From IMG/VR virus record IMGVR_UViG_3300002231_000712, positions 77,495 to 97,975 of that record: a DNA stretch of 20,481 bases, one strand, 5' to 3'. This stretch comes from a virus. Position numbers and translations under genes: made by a program. Below are positions 1 through 6,730 of this stretch, in pieces. Each line of letters begins with the position of its first letter. Position 1 is the stretch's first letter. The notes beneath the pieces were generated by a model. That model was given only the letters and a program-made list of their open reading frames with translations. It did not search any database and was not told the DNA's origin.

Positions 1-305
1 TTTTTATCTACTTCATTAACATTAACTGTTGTATCTGAAGTGGCAAGATATTTTATAGGATCTAGATTAGAATTCAAATTACCTAATACAGCATGTATAC
101 CGTACATCCCAGGAGGATATGCTGCCTGACAGTTAGAAACTGGTATAACACATACTGCTCGCTCATAAGTTTGACTTACAGCAAGATGTTCCATCCCTCT
201 TACTGCAAATTCCATAACTATATCTTCAGACACAGTGTGTTCGTTATTAAATAAAAGATAAATATCTTTTAGTACACTTTCTAAGGCAATTAATTTTGAT
301 TTAAT
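1..305 (-). CDS. Tail tubular protein (P22 gp4-like head-tail connector), 5' part only
   Basis: About 100 N-terminal residues are visible; the gene leaves the window at its left edge. The reading is continuous and contains the pattern EFAVRGMEHL...TYERAVCVIPV followed by a Pro/Gly-rich stretch (AAYPPGMYGI). This resembles the start of crAss-like tail tubular proteins, where a helix is followed by Glu-Lys/Arg-hydrophobic-Val-Pro and a short Pro turn. The protein would sit in the neck below the portal. The position directly after an IHF-like gene is the usual crAss-like order. The start is odd: the reading frame is in phase with the TAG that ends the upstream gene, and no ATG occurs before position 215, which would cut off the conserved helix. 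ATT at 303-305 directly after the TAG is the likeliest start as written, or a base there is wrong. Family call by eye. Confidence 0.6.
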   Translation of the reverse strand, partial: MKSKLIALESVLKDIYLLFNNEHTVSEDIVMEFAVRGMEHLAVSQTYERAVCVIPVSNCQAAYPPGMYGIHAVLGNLNSNLDPIKYLATSDTTVNVNEVDK

Positions 306-844
306 CTATTTTTTTAATATTTTTTTACTAATTTCAGCATACATTTCCCAACCTTTATCTTTGAAATAAGGAACAACAGATAGTTTAGGTATTGTTTTTA
401 TTATATGAATTAGGTCTAATGTTAGGTCTTGTAAATTTTACAGAGTTAAAGTCTTTTTGTTCTAAACCTTGAGTTATTAAACTTATGCCAGTGTAATCTC
501 CACCAATAACCTCCTGTAGATTTATTAGTATGAGTTACTGTTTTATCAACACCTTTTTCTTTAAGTTTTTTAGTTTGATAAAAGTCTACGTATTTTCTAG
601 CAGTAGAATTTTTATTTTTACACTGAGCTGAATAGTTATATCTTACTATCTGAAGACTTCCTAGTCCATGAGGTAAAATAAATCTATCTCCATCTTTAAT
701 CATGTAATAAATTACTTTTTTAAAAAAAGAATTCATTATTTTAACATATAGTTTTTTACTTATATGCTTACTGTGAGTAATTTCATATAAGTAAGGTAAT
801 GTTTCTTTACTGAGATTTATACTAGAAGCTCTTCTGTCAATCAT
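306..844 (-). CDS. IHF/HU-like DNA-binding protein of the crAss-like virion block, with two frame breaks
   Basis: The uninterrupted part (446-844) encodes 132 residues. Residues 35-70 match the HU/IHF core: an amphipathic helix, then KDGDRFILPHGLGSLQIVRY, equivalent to the family's Gly-(Phe/Leu)-Gly-x-(Phe/Leu) strand. A GGYWWRLHW segment follows at about residues 111-119. The frame then breaks near an A run at 479-481 (plus strand) and again near a T run at 395-399. After removing one base at each, the protein continues with LEQKDFNSVKF, RPNIRPNSYNKTIPKLSV and WEMYAEISKKILKK and ends at TAG 306-308, giving about 179 residues. IHF-like genes placed just before the tail tubular gene are a known crAss-like feature; whether they bend packaged DNA or are structural is not settled here. 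The gap to the upstream gene is 1 nt. Confidence 0.65.
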
Positions 845-845
845 A

Positions 846-1544
846 TTATATTATTAACTGGTCAGGTGTTGAATTAGCATTGTTAGAAAGATCTTCAGGT
901 AACCTTTTAGAGTTAAGAAGTCTCTGTACAGTTTTTTGAATTAACGCACCTTCTTTAGTTAGTGTAAAAGGAAACCCTGTTCCGCTTAATTTAGGGCATT
1001 TACCGTCGTTACACGCAAAGTTCAATGCTTCAGAAGGGTCTTCAAATATACCCTCTAATTTGATGTATTTTGGCGGAATAAGGAGGTCATCCTCACTAAG
1101 TATGAATAAATACTTTTCGCCATTAAAATCACCTATATAATAATAGTATTTGTTTTTATATTTTCTATACTTAGATATTCTAAATGTTTTTTCAGAAACC
1201 TGATTTATATTATCTCCCCAGAGCTCACTGACGTTTAAAAGCAGTCCATTTTCACTCCAAATAGCTTGAGGTACAGGATTTACACTTCTGTACACTTTAT
1301 CTGCAAAATTAAAAGCATTACAGCCACATTCTATAAAGTCAGAAGGACATAATTTTAAGCAAAATCTTTGATACAACCATGGACTAAATGATTTATTATT
1401 AGAATCCATTTGCATTATTAATTCTGCCCTGTTTTCTAAGATTAATCTAAATATATATTTATCACTAAATACACTATCATCAGAAATTTCTCTTATTTCT
1501 TGCCTTACTAAATCAACTATTCCTCTTATGCTTAAATTAGACAT
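846..1544 (-). CDS. Conserved crAss-like neck/ring structural protein
   Basis: The 232-residue protein starts MSNLSIRGIVDLVRQEI with an N-terminal helical region ending in ISDDS...RLILENRAELIMQMDS. This N-terminal pattern (paired acidic-Ser, then a long helix carrying KAEFLI/RAELIM-like residues) recurs in Bacteroidota phage virion proteins encoded beside the IHF-like and tail tubular genes. Further on come a cysteine pair (IECGCNAF, about residues 72-79) and a KLEGIFEDP motif near residue 164, also typical of the group. A cysteine-containing loop (ACNDGKCP) and a helical C terminus follow. It probably forms one of the neck rings between portal and tail; the exact ring is inferred from neighbours only. 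The reading frame is intact, ends in TAA, and lies 3 nt after the nuclease gene. Confidence 0.6.
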   Translation of the reverse strand: MSNLSIRGIVDLVRQEIREISDDSVFSDKYIFRLILENRAELIMQMDSNNKSFSPWLYQRFCLKLCPSDFIECGCNAFNFADKVYRSVNPVPQAIWSENGLLLNVSELWGDNINQVSEKTFRISKYRKYKNKYYYYIGDFNGEKYLFILSEDDLLIPPKYIKLEGIFEDPSEALNFACNDGKCPKLSGTGFPFTLTKEGALIQKTVQRLLNSKRLPEDLSNNANSTPDQLII

Positions 1545-1547
1545 TTT

Positions 1548-2489
1548 TTATTTTTTTGAAAAAAGACCTCCTTTCTTCTTAGAATTACCTCTACTGTCTT
1601 TTTTGGCAAATAAACCTTGTTTAGGTTTGGCATTAGTAGAACTTTTCTTAAGATCTTTTTTGTATTTATTATAACTGTTTTTTATTTCTTTAGATAAATC
1701 ATCTGTTTTATAAAGTTTAAAGTTCTTTTCATTCAAGAAAGGTGTCACCCTTTTAATTTTATAATCAGAATTTCTATCAGAATCTTTTTTATTAACAGGC
1801 GCGTCTCTTAACCAAATCACCCATCTTTCTTCAACGTCAAAGTTACTATTTTTACTCAAAACATAAGAGTAGTCTGATAGTTGTAATGAATACTTATTGT
1901 AAGAAGTTGAAGCCAGATGTTTAAATTCTCCTTTTAAAGATTTATTTTTATAAACTTCATTTATATTTCTTTTATTAGTTTTCCAATCAACTATTACTAA
2001 GTTATTTGTATTTTTATTATACAATACTAAATCTATAGTACCAGCGTGACATGTTTCTTCATCATATATTCTAAGTTCTGAGAATAACACAATGTAGTTG
2101 TCGGGCAGCCACTCGAAAAAATCTAAAATTCCTTGTTCTCTCCAACAGTAAGGAAGGTCGAAATCAGGAAAACATTCCGCGTACAAATGAACTCTATTAC
2201 CCATGTTCAAAGACTCATCTCTTACAAATTTCCAACGATCTCTATAAAACTTTCCATCTCTCCTATCTGTTGCGTTTTTAGATAGTTTTGACTTACCCTT
2301 TGCTTCTGAAGCAAAATAAGAATTAAATTTATCTGAGAATCTACTTAAATAAGATGTTGTACTCGTTAGAGTTTTTCCGTTTAAAGTGTAAGTGTGAGTT
2401 TCTTCATCAAAGTTAAGACCTTTAAAATTATTAGATATTTGTTCTTTTATTTGTAATAACGAATGATCATTATTTACTTGATTTTTCAT
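1548..2489 (-). CDS. PD-(D/E)XK nuclease, RecB/Cas4-like
   Basis: The 313-residue protein carries the full set of RecB-like nuclease motifs: G97-NRV-H101, E138 in FSELRIYDEE, D153 in AGTIDLVLY, D168-W-K170 in VIVDWKTNK, and Q203-LSD-Y207 (the QxxxY motif). The active site therefore looks complete. The N terminus, FDEETHTYTLNG, is a small beta module often found ahead of this fold in phage nucleases. The last 27 residues are Lys-rich and disordered-looking, with two copies of a Gly-Leu-Phe-(Ala/Ser)-Lys-Lys motif. Expected activity is metal-dependent DNA cleavage; the role (recombination, end processing, host DNA degradation) cannot be told from sequence. The gene follows an intrinsic terminator and a palindrome, so it may have its own transcript that continues into the neck genes. 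Confidence 0.85.
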   Translation of the reverse strand: MKNQVNNDHSLLQIKEQISNNFKGLNFDEETHTYTLNGKTLTSTTSYLSRFSDKFNSYFASEAKGKSKLSKNATDRRDGKFYRDRWKFVRDESLNMGNRVHLYAECFPDFDLPYCWREQGILDFFEWLPDNYIVLFSELRIYDEETCHAGTIDLVLYNKNTNNLVIVDWKTNKRNINEVYKNKSLKGEFKHLASTSYNKYSLQLSDYSYVLSKNSNFDVEERWVIWLRDAPVNKKDSDRNSDYKIKRVTPFLNEKNFKLYKTDDLSKEIKNSYNKYKKDLKKSSTNAKPKQGLFAKKDSRGNSKKKGGLFSKK

Positions 2490-2511
2490 ATTTTTTTATA
2501 TTTTTAGTTCA

Positions 2512-2523
2512 CGTAATATTACG
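2512..2523. promoter_or_regulatory. 12-bp perfect palindrome upstream of the nuclease gene
   Basis: CGTAATATTACG reads the same on both strands and ends 22 bp before the nuclease ATG (2489), downstream of the terminator. A perfect palindrome in the leader of a gene just after a terminator suggests an operator for a dimeric regulator. In AT-rich DNA a 12-mer palindrome can occur by chance, so the assignment is tentative. Confidence 0.35.
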
Positions 2524-2553
2524 AAATTTTTTTTAATAAGTGTACCAAAATAT

Positions 2554-2587
2554 GAAAAAAGTCTCTAATTAATTAAAACTAGAGACT
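2554..2587 (-). terminator. Intrinsic terminator after the small-gene cassette
   Basis: On the minus strand AGTCTCTA (2587-2580) pairs perfectly with TAGAGACT (2567-2560) across an AT-rich 12-nt loop. It is followed at once by a run of Ts (2560-2555). This is a standard 8-bp hairpin plus U-tract in the direction of transcription. It would end transcripts coming from the phospholipase/holin cassette before the nuclease gene. It is the only hairpin of this quality I noticed in the window. Confidence 0.8.
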
Positions 2588-2682
2588 ATAAACTAAACTA
2601 AAAACTAAAATATGAGAAAAATAACTGTTTAATTCTTACAAGTACTATAAATACTGTGTAAAAATTATTTATTTTTTTTAAT
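2588..2682. other. AT-rich leader between cassette and terminator; no gene seen
   Basis: The stretch between the end of the small cysteine-containing gene and the terminator hairpin is almost pure A/T with repeated AACTA-like words (2589-2609). I see no open reading frame, tRNA fold or clear promoter box. It most likely serves as the 3' untranslated region of the cassette. Confidence 0.4.
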
Positions 2683-2946
2683 TTATGTACATTCAGGACA
2701 TAAATATTTTTTTAATATTTTTGCTACAAACTTAAATACTTTAGTAGGATTAATGTTAAATTCTTCTCCTATTTTAAATTCAGTTTCAAAATTTAAGTTT
2801 TCTGTATTAATTCCTGATGCCGAATAAAGATTTTCTTCTAATAAGACTATAGTTACACTACCTGTGTTTCCATTACAATCTTGATATGTTGCACTAAAGG
2901 ATTCTAAGTTTCCATCTATTTCTAAAAGTTCTATGTTACATGTCAT
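2683..2946 (-). CDS. Small cysteine-containing protein of unknown function
   Basis: Starting at ATG 2946 gives 87 residues (MTCNIELLEIDG...). This start overlaps the end of the preceding gene by 11 nt (ATGACATGTAA), a typical translational-coupling arrangement, and is preferred over an ATG 48 nt further upstream, which would lie deeper inside the previous gene. The protein has a short beta module with YQDCNGNTGSVTI, a pattern I associate with small Bacteroidota phage proteins, and ends CPECT. No signal peptide or membrane segment is evident. It is the last gene before the terminator. I cannot assign a function; being in the putative lysis cassette is only positional evidence. Confidence 0.6.
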   Translation of the reverse strand: MTCNIELLEIDGNLESFSATYQDCNGNTGSVTIVLLEENLYSASGINTENLNFETEFKIGEEFNINPTKVFKFVAKILKKYLCPECT

Positions 2947-3205
2947 TTGTTGCAAAGTTTTCTGGAGATAAAGGACTCCCGTTACTAAAATCAATAAGTA
3001 AATTTGTATCTATTAGCTTATAAAAATTTAAAACCATTGTATTACATGAAGTAAACCCGCTTGCTAGTAAAGGGGCAGAAAAATTTAAAATAGATATTAA
3101 GGCTATAATTTGAAAAAAATAACACTTCTTTTCAATTTTTCTATATTCATTTAAGAGTCTGGAGTTTTCTTTTATCGAGTTACTGATTTCTTTTATGGTT
3201 TCCAT
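2936..3205 (-). CDS. Small single-span membrane protein, candidate lysis accessory
   Basis: The 89 residues comprise a charged amphipathic N-terminal helix (METIKEISNSIKENSRLLNE), one hydrophobic segment at about residues 28-51 (CYFFQIIALISILNFSAPLL) and a polar tail. There is no lipobox. The start lies inside the 3' end of the holin-like gene (26-nt overlap, different frame), and its own end overlaps the next gene by 11 nt, so the three are probably translated together. Topology and setting would suit a spanin-like or antiholin-like protein, but nothing in the sequence is diagnostic. The short overlap with two other genes makes a spurious frame less likely, yet the gene should be treated as hypothetical. 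Confidence 0.5.
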   Translation of the reverse strand: METIKEISNSIKENSRLLNEYRKIEKKCYFFQIIALISILNFSAPLLASGFTSCNTMVLNFYKLIDTNLLIDFSNGSPLSPENFATNDM

Positions 3206-3407
3206 AGCTAATTATATTATCTAATTTATCACTTAATCTATCTAGAGCTTCTGCTGTTTTTAACTGAAGATTTACTAGATCTTGCATAAGATTGTCTTTT
3301 TGTGTTTCAATCTTTTCAACTTTCTTATGCATGTAGTAAACAGCTATACATAAAAGTATAATGTTAAAGCCTTGCTCTAAAATTTTTGTTAAAAATTCAT
3401 TTTCCAT
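3180..3407 (-). CDS. BhlA/UviB-like holin candidate
   Basis: The 75-residue protein has the layout of BhlA/UviB-type holins: a short acidic N terminus (MENEFLTKILEQG), one transmembrane segment right after it (about residues 14-26, FNIILLCIAVYYM), then a Lys/Glu-rich heptad-like coiled coil running to about residue 68 with LxDKLDNII near its end. Family members are small inner-membrane proteins linked to pore formation at phage lysis or bacteriocin release. Here it follows the phospholipase gene after a 35-nt AT-rich gap and overlaps a second membrane-protein gene. Other one-TM coiled-coil proteins (for instance Rz-like i-spanins) share this layout, so holin is the best rather than the only reading. 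Confidence 0.55.
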   Translation of the reverse strand: MENEFLTKILEQGFNIILLCIAVYYMHKKVEKIETQKDNLMQDLVNLQLKTAEALDRLSDKLDNIISYGNHKRNQ

Positions 3408-3442
3408 TTTAAGGTTTATTTTGTAATTTATTTGATAGTTTG

Positions 3443-4357
3443 TTATTTTGATAATATTTTTATTGCTTCTTTTCTACTTGCTATTCCAAATTCTTTTAAT
3501 TGATTGTCATCTGTTTCATAAATTTCATCTATAAAACCATTAGGACACTCTATTCTTATGTAAGGAATATTCTCTACCTTACATAAAATTTCTTCAATTA
3601 ACGCATCTTTATAACCTAAATAATAAGTACTTATGTTAAGAACCTGAGTAATGACGTTTATAATATTAGAATCCCATGTTTTATTTTCAATTATCCCTCC
3701 TACTTTAATTGGATGTGAATATATTGATAAGTATTCGCTAACATTCTGTAAGTCATCTTTAAGTACCCACATGCCAGGAGAAAATGAAATGAATCCTCCG
3801 TCAATATGGCCATCTTTATGTTGAACGATTGGTGTCATTCTAGAAGACCTTTCTATTAAGTCTATTAAATCATCTATACTTTTAGACTCATTTAATAAAT
3901 TAAAACAAGGAGTTCCATTTTTTCCTAATACTGAAAAAGATATACAGTTAATATCAGAATTCTTTAAAGCATCAAAGTGTTTTTGTTTAAATACTTTCTT
4001 ATACAAAGGTTTTATATCTTGCCATCCTAAATGATTATGACCTCCTATTACTCTGAAAATAGACCCTATTGATATTTTACCATTCTTTTTAAAAGGTTTA
4101 TTTCCTTTATAAGGAAACATGTCTAATACATTTAAGCTTTGCGCAAATTTAATAGCTTCATCTAATAATTCGGGATAAGTGTACGAAGCTGCTATAATTG
4201 GAGCAACCAAAGCACCTGACGATGTACCTATTATTATATCCGGTCTGTCTTTATACTCAGTGCAAACTTTAGCTATTTCAAATAAACCTACAGCTTTAGC
4301 AGCACCTCCAGATATGGACCATACTTTTTTCTTATGAGTGTTTTGTGTATTTTTCAA
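3443..4357 (-). CDS. Patatin-like phospholipase
   Basis: The 304-residue protein has all patatin family landmarks: the oxyanion-hole loop SGGAAKAVGLFE (residues 16-27), the nucleophile elbow G44-T-S46-S-G48, and the catalytic Asp in D186-G-G. The Ser46/Asp186 dyad therefore looks intact, predicting hydrolysis of phospholipid acyl esters. No signal peptide is visible, so it would act from the cytoplasm unless released through a membrane lesion or carried in the virion. It sits at the head of a cassette with two small membrane proteins and is followed downstream by a terminator, suggesting a role in lysis or membrane damage; entry or defence-related roles are alternatives. Length is normal for a minimal patatin domain. 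The frame is intact, 9 nt after the previous gene. Confidence 0.88.
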   Translation of the reverse strand: MKNTQNTHKKKVWSISGGAAKAVGLFEIAKVCTEYKDRPDIIIGTSSGALVAPIIAASYTYPELLDEAIKFAQSLNVLDMFPYKGNKPFKKNGKISIGSIFRVIGGHNHLGWQDIKPLYKKVFKQKHFDALKNSDINCISFSVLGKNGTPCFNLLNESKSIDDLIDLIERSSRMTPIVQHKDGHIDGGFISFSPGMWVLKDDLQNVSEYLSIYSHPIKVGGIIENKTWDSNIINVITQVLNISTYYLGYKDALIEEILCKVENIPYIRIECPNGFIDEIYETDDNQLKEFGIASRKEAIKILSK

Positions 4358-4366
4358 AGATTTTAT

Positions 4367-5017
4367 TTATGTAATTTGATATAATAGAATTTGTCTCATT
4401 GAAAGACCTGTTTCAGGATCTATATAATCTAATTCTGGTATTTGTTCTGTTGTTACTCTGTTTTGTAAATTAAGATTACCTATGCTTTCGTACTCAATTA
4501 TTTCATCTTTCCATAAAATCCATAGTGAATCTATTAAGTTTGAGAAGGCTATTGCTTCTGACTTATCAGGTTCAGGATAGTTTTCTGCTTTACTTCTTAA
4601 TGCTTTTCCTTGAGACTGTAACCATGTCACTTGATTCCTACGAATCATTTTGTTAAATTCCTCTAGTTTTTCTCCTGTAATTTCTTTCTCCAATCTTTTA
4701 GTAAGACCTATTATTCCTGAGTTATCAAAATATTCAATGTCAATAGTAAAAGAAGTAACTGTTTTATTATCACTTGAGTCTAATGTGTAATTGTATTTAA
4801 ATTTTACAGCAGGGTCTCCTATAGTTCCATCGTTATTTAAAAGATGGTAATCTCTAAATGTTCTTCTACCTCTATCAAACTGCCATTGTTTTTGAGATAA
4901 GCCTAATAAAGTTACATCTATAAATGGTAAATCCTTTAATGATGGTACTTGAGATTTATTAATCAAAACATTAAAAACTCTTAAGCTTTCTATATTTTCT
5001 ACGATTGTAGTTATCAT
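4367..5017 (-). CDS. Hypothetical protein, possible virion component
   Basis: The 216-residue protein is not recognised. It opens with a short segment (MITTIVENIESLRV), then beta-rich sequence around VKFKYNYTLDSSDN and TSFTIDIEYFDNSG (residues 75-110). A helical region follows (LTKRLEKEITGEKLEEFNKM, about 116-135) with Trp-containing patches (VTWLQSQGK; SLWILWKDEI), and the C terminus is DPETGLSMRQILLYQIT. No signal peptide, membrane segment or known catalytic motif is seen. It lies 2 nt after a tail protein gene and 9 nt before the phospholipase gene, so it belongs to the same transcript. A tail-tip or baseplate-like role is guessed from position only. Confidence 0.55.
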   Translation of the reverse strand: MITTIVENIESLRVFNVLINKSQVPSLKDLPFIDVTLLGLSQKQWQFDRGRRTFRDYHLLNNDGTIGDPAVKFKYNYTLDSSDNKTVTSFTIDIEYFDNSGIIGLTKRLEKEITGEKLEEFNKMIRRNQVTWLQSQGKALRSKAENYPEPDKSEAIAFSNLIDSLWILWKDEIIEYESIGNLNLQNRVTTEQIPELDYIDPETGLSMRQILLYQIT

Positions 5018-5019
5018 CT

Positions 5020-5913
5020 TTAGTTAAATATTTGTAAAGTAATGTCACTAGCCGCAAATGTTCGATAAGCCGTGAAAGTGACGTAAATATTATTAAGATT
5101 ATAAGTTTTAACATCATTATAAACAGATGTTCCATTTACAAAGACTTCTGCAGAACTATTGGTCAAACTTACCTTTACTGTGTCATTGACACTAACAGTT
5201 CCTAGACTACTTTGATTTCCTGAAGAATCATAAAAGGTCAATGTATTAGAGTTCTGAATATAGAGTCTAGGATTACCTGTTGTGCTAGGGTTGTTTGTAG
5301 TGTTGAATCTTATAAAGCAATATGCACTACTATTACCTGACAGTCTATCTAAAGTCATATTGAAATCTAATCTTGTAGCAGAGCTTACAGATCCAAAATA
5401 AGCATGTTCATTCCATCCATTTCCACTAGTATCTTCTGCTTCAAAAGTTCCTAGTCCTAGTACAGAATTATTACCTCCTCCACTTTTAACCCATAATTCA
5501 GGAGCTGTTCCTGAAACGTCAGGGGTTACTACAGTTATGCTCAGTACAGAAATTTCTGTTAGTTCAACTTCTCCACAGTTTCCTACTAAAGTTAAGATAT
5601 GGTTGTCTACAGTACTGTCCGTAGTTATATTTATTGTTAGTTGATCATAAGAATCAATACTAAAATTATTTACTGTTAAAGTTCCAGTTCCATTCTGAGA
5701 AGCAGATGTTATACTAGTAATTTGATCTAAAAATGATCCTTTTACTATAACGTCTGTTGTTGTATTGAAACCAAGAGCAGTTACACTGCTTGATGACACA
5801 CTAGGTTCCGGGCAATAAATTTCATCTACCTGTGGTACAAAGTAAGTAGGTTGATTATAAGTTTTTGCTCCTGTGTCCATTGGTTCACCAATATAATTAA
5901 GTTCTTTTGACAT
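5020..5913 (-). CDS. Beta-rich tail protein with Ig-like and lectin-like regions
   Basis: The 297-residue protein starts MSKELNYIGEP. Residues ~38-125 (VTALGFNTTTDVIVKGSFLD...LTINITTDST...ILTLVGNCGEVEL) have the rhythm of an IPT/TIG Ig-like domain. Residues ~145-297 look like a jelly-roll carbohydrate-binding domain: repeated aromatic/Asn strands, RLDFNMTLDRLSGNSSAYCF, and a closing DTVKVSLTNSSAEVFVNGTSVY segment typical of LamG/concanavalin-like folds. Such proteins decorate tail tips or fibres and bind cell-surface glycans. The gene begins 1 nt after the stop of the long tail fibre gene (TAA-G-ATG), so both likely belong to the adsorption apparatus. Domain calls are by pattern only. Confidence 0.6.
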   Translation of the reverse strand: MSKELNYIGEPMDTGAKTYNQPTYFVPQVDEIYCPEPSVSSSSVTALGFNTTTDVIVKGSFLDQITSITSASQNGTGTLTVNNFSIDSYDQLTINITTDSTVDNHILTLVGNCGEVELTEISVLSITVVTPDVSGTAPELWVKSGGGNNSVLGLGTFEAEDTSGNGWNEHAYFGSVSSATRLDFNMTLDRLSGNSSAYCFIRFNTTNNPSTTGNPRLYIQNSNTLTFYDSSGNQSSLGTVSVNDTVKVSLTNSSAEVFVNGTSVYNDVKTYNLNNIYVTFTAYRTFAASDITLQIFN

Positions 5914-5914
5914 C

Positions 5915-6210
5915 TTATTGTATGTTTATAAATAAATTAGATTCAGATAAAAGTACATCTACATCATCTACAGCATTTCCTATAGAACTTCTTAAATCTA
6001 AGAAATCTCCATTATTAAGTGTAACAAACCCTACAAATGAAACAGAGTTTGAACCATCTCCATTTATTCTATGGTAAGAATACTTTTTACTTTTAGTATA
6101 ATAGCTGTATTATTTATGTATATTTGATGGATGGCAGTAGATCTAGTTGCTGTTTCATTGTTTATTGCAGATATAGAAAATCCTATCTGAGCAATACAAG
6201 TGTTTCCGGT
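5915..6210 (-). CDS. Long tail fibre, C-terminal fragment (two frames)
   Basis: This is the last part of the fibre gene that starts at 8618. Reading resumes after a frame break near 6211-6217 with NTGNTCIAQIGFSISAINNE, TATRSTAIHQIYINNTA. It breaks again at a T run (6084-6088 on the plus strand) and ends with KKYSYHRINGDGSNSVSF, VGFVTLNNGDFLDLRSS and a final FINIQ before TAA 5915-5917. The second break needs one added base rather than one removed. The sequence has the strand pattern of a compact trimeric C-terminal knob (C1q/TNF-like: short strands, Gly-Asp-Gly, LNNGDFLDLR), which in phage fibres forms the receptor-binding tip. The knob assignment is an inference. Confidence 0.6.
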
Positions 6211-6211
6211 A

Positions 6212-6730
6212 TTATGTAACTACTCCATTAGTGTTAGAAAATACACCACCTGAAGAAACAGACGTGACATTCAAGTTTAAAACTTGAGCAGCACCTGCTA
6301 AAATGTCATAAGAACCTGTTCCATTACAGTCATATAATATCCTTGTAGTAGTAACAGAAACACCGCTCTCATTAACATAAGTAATTGTATTATTTAGATT
6401 ATCCGTAATACTAGTTGCTGTTTCATTAACAACAGGGTTTAGTGGATTTGTATTGTCAACTATTCCTCCTGTAACGCTTTGTACACCGGGTGCAATAGAA
6501 CTGCTTAAATTATTTAAAGCATCGGTAACAGTCCTTCCTGTAACCGTAGATTGATTTATTGTGTTATCAGTGTCAATACTTTCAGTCGCAGTTGTATCAA
6601 TAATGACTACACCATCTAGTACACCGCTTTTGACAACAAAGCCAACAGGGTTGAAAATACCAGTTGTTATATTACTTTTTTGATCAAAAGTTCCAAAATG
6701 TTGACAAATATATTGTTTCACCGACTGCAA
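6212..6730 (-). CDS. Long tail fibre, third fragment
   Basis: The coding frame is continuous from the break at the A run 6695-6698 (plus strand) to a stop at 6212. The ATG at 6730 lies upstream of that break, in a stretch still read in the other frame, and is not a real start. The join gives the smooth sequence VGETIYLST-FGTFDQKSNI once one base of the homopolymer is removed. It continues with VGFVVKSGVLDGVVIID, a phrase of a beta domain frequent in phage fibres (GxTIYLS...VGxVxxSGxLDGVIxxD), and then a Thr/Asn/Ser-rich shaft with two VQSVTGG/D-type phrases. The fragment continues directly into the C-terminal knob fragment after the break near 6211-6217. Confidence 0.65.
   Translation of the reverse strand: MQSVKQYICQHFGTFDQKSNITTGIFNPVGFVVKSGVLDGVVIIDTTATESIDTDNTINQSTVTGRTVTDALNNLSSSIAPGVQSVTGGIVDNTNPLNPVVNETATSITDNLNNTITYVNESGVSVTTTRILYDCNGTGSYDILAGAAQVLNLNVTSVSSGGVFSNTNGVVT

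Noticed and set aside
2936-3205. Lipoprotein (Rz1-like) reading of the small membrane protein
   Set aside because: The cysteine after the hydrophobic segment is in GFTSC, which is not a lipobox, and the gene is not nested inside a longer i-spanin gene.
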